A DNA stretch of 37,149 nt, taken from positions 1-37,149 of the forward strand of contig JAFGPI010000223.1 of the NCBI GenBank assembly GCA_016926065.1, written 5' to 3'. The notes beneath the pieces were generated by a model. It saw only the letters and a list, made by a program, of their open reading frames with translations, had not been told where the DNA came from and did not search any database. Positions 35,958 through 37,149 of the stretch are shown here, in pieces (the first letter of the stretch is position 1; every line of letters begins with the position of its first letter). The DNA is from Candidatus Krumholzibacteriota bacterium. GTDB taxonomy: Bacteria > Krumholzibacteriota > Krumholzibacteriia > Krumholzibacteriales > Krumholzibacteriaceae. Position numbers and translations under genes: made by a program.

Positions 35958-36728
35958 GTGAGCAAGATATACGATGCCCTGAGAAAAGCGGAGCAGAGCA
36001 AGAAGAAAATAGGCGGCAAACCGAAAGGAAACCGCCGGATTCCGGTCAAATCGATATCCGCGGGCCGCGCGGGGACTTTCTTGCAGAATATGGATGATGA
36101 TTTCCGCCGTTCCCTCCGGAACCTGAGAAATTCGATAGATACACAGATAAAAAACGAAGACTCACGGGTGATCATGTTTACCAGCTCGGTCAAGGGAGAG
36201 GGCAAGACCACCATCACCGCCTTCCTGGCCCGTGTCATCGCCCTAGGGGAGACGGACAAGGTATTGCTGATTGATTGCGCCGTGGACAATCCGGAACTGC
36301 ATAAGCTCTTCGGAGTGGATAACGAAAAAGGAATCATCGAATATCTTTCGGGAAGAGCTAAGCTGGAAGATATAATCCACACCATCGACGAGAACGTTAT
36401 GGATTTAATCACCAGCGGTCAAAGGGATAGCTCGGATGTCACCCAGCCGCTTTTCAATTCCGCCCTGATGGCCAACCTGATCCGGGAGGTGTCCCAGTAT
36501 TACGATTACGTGCTGATCGATACTTCGGCCGCCCTGGAAGCCGCGGAAACGCCCATAATCGGTTCCTACGCGGAAGGCACGGTCATAATCATTCAGGCTG
36601 GGAAAACCAAACGAGAAGTGATAAAGCGAGCCATCATGCTCATAGAGAAGCACAAAGGCACCTTCCTGGGTACGGTTCTTAACCGTAAGAAGTACTATAT
36701 TCCCGAATTTATCTACAAGCGGGTATAA
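35958..36728 (+). CDS. BY-kinase/CpsD-like tyrosine autokinase (XrtA-type)
   Basis: Likely GTG start, SKIYDALRKAEQSKK; Walker A SSVKGEGKTT; VLLIDCAVDNPELHKLFG; tyrosine-containing C-terminus KKYYIPEFIYKRV. Confidence 0.82.
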   Translation: MSKIYDALRKAEQSKKKIGGKPKGNRRIPVKSISAGRAGTFLQNMDDDFRRSLRNLRNSIDTQIKNEDSRVIMFTSSVKGEGKTTITAFLARVIALGETDKVLLIDCAVDNPELHKLFGVDNEKGIIEYLSGRAKLEDIIHTIDENVMDLITSGQRDSSDVTQPLFNSALMANLIREVSQYYDYVLIDTSAALEAAETPIIGSYAEGTVIIIQAGKTKREVIKRAIMLIEKHKGTFLGTVLNRKKYYIPEFIYKRV

Positions 36729-36730
36729 GG

Positions 36731-37149
36731 TTGGATAATCATAACCACAGCATCGACCCGTGTGATAACCACGGGTTTTTTCATCTTCATAAAGGCATCC
36801 TATCCACCCCCGATTCCTCCCGGACGCAGAAGTGGTGGGAAGATTTCTTGTGCCGCAGCTCCGCTCTTATTTACCACCGGGTGGGGGAGGAAAACATAAA
36901 AGGCATATTCCTGTGCGGCAGTTTCGCCCGGGGGGAGGGGAGCCTGGCGGAGGTGGGCGGATGTCCCGCCTTTCTTTCCGATATAGATCTGGTCCTGGTG
37001 CTAAACAATCCCGAGGCCCACCGGATATATTGGGCCCGGCGAACCGAATTGGGGGCCGCCTGCGAAAGCCTGCTGCCCGGGGCAACGTTTATCGGGCATC
37101 CGGAGGTGGGGATTCTTCTTTACCGCGAACTTTCCACCCTGCCCGCCTC
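36731..37149 (+). CDS. Nucleotidyltransferase-like protein (pol-beta superfamily GS...DxD motif), 3'-truncated by window edge
   Basis: Frame open from TTG 36731 to window end; IKGIFLCGSFARGEGSLAEVGGCPAFLSDIDLVLVL. Absent from ORF track. Start uncertain because a terminator overlaps its 5' end. Confidence 0.6.
   Translation, partial: MDNHNHSIDPCDNHGFFHLHKGILSTPDSSRTQKWWEDFLCRSSALIYHRVGEENIKGIFLCGSFARGEGSLAEVGGCPAFLSDIDLVLVLNNPEAHRIYWARRTELGAACESLLPGATFIGHPEVGILLYRELSTLPA
36756..36781 (+). terminator. Intrinsic terminator ACCCGTG-TGATAAC-CACGGGT + T6
   Basis: 7-bp perfect stem then TTTTTT, 28 nt after the BY-kinase-like gene stop. Confidence 0.75.

Noticed and set aside
1-37149. Search by eye for CRISPR arrays, tRNAs, rRNA, IS elements, transposases, integrases, toxin-antitoxin or phage-defence genes
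   Set aside because: No regularly spaced direct repeats, cloverleaf-type sequences or mobile-element proteins recognised in the window.

Overview
Roughly 37 kb of GC-rich chromosomal DNA, densely coding, that looks like an envelope and surface-polysaccharide region of a Gram-negative-type bacterium. I saw no phage, IS, CRISPR, tRNA or rRNA signal. In order it holds: (1) a 5'-truncated membrane protein with a spermidine-synthase-like domain; (2) a convergent AmmeMemoRadiSam pair, a Memo-AMMECR1 fusion plus a radical SAM enzyme, both with N-terminal export-signal-like segments; (3) a promoter and ~270-nt untranslated leader before two tandem SGNH hydrolases and a VOC protein; (4) a GldA/GldF/GldG-like ABC system with a DUF4340 protein; (5) small envelope proteins and lipoproteins, a DUF72 protein and a GT39-like membrane glycosyltransferase; (6) Lon protease, overlapping by 4 nt the first gene of an LPS-core-type cluster (three GT9, MsbA, three GT4, one GT2), then DUF3108 and a deoxyhypusine-synthase-like protein; (7) an exopolysaccharide operon (sugar transferase, Wza-like export lipoprotein, Wzz-like, ExeA-type ATPase, BY-kinase-like) whose order resembles XrtA/exosortase-type EPS loci; and (8) a 3'-truncated nucleotidyltransferase-like ORF that is not in the supplied ORF track. 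The best candidates for undescribed biology are RNA-level: consensus sigma70 promoters followed by hairpins and intrinsic terminators ahead of a lipoprotein gene (17352-17489) and inside the leader of the EPS sugar transferase (31892-32071), plus the potentially exported AmmeMemoRadiSam module. All calls come from reading the sequence; no database search was run.
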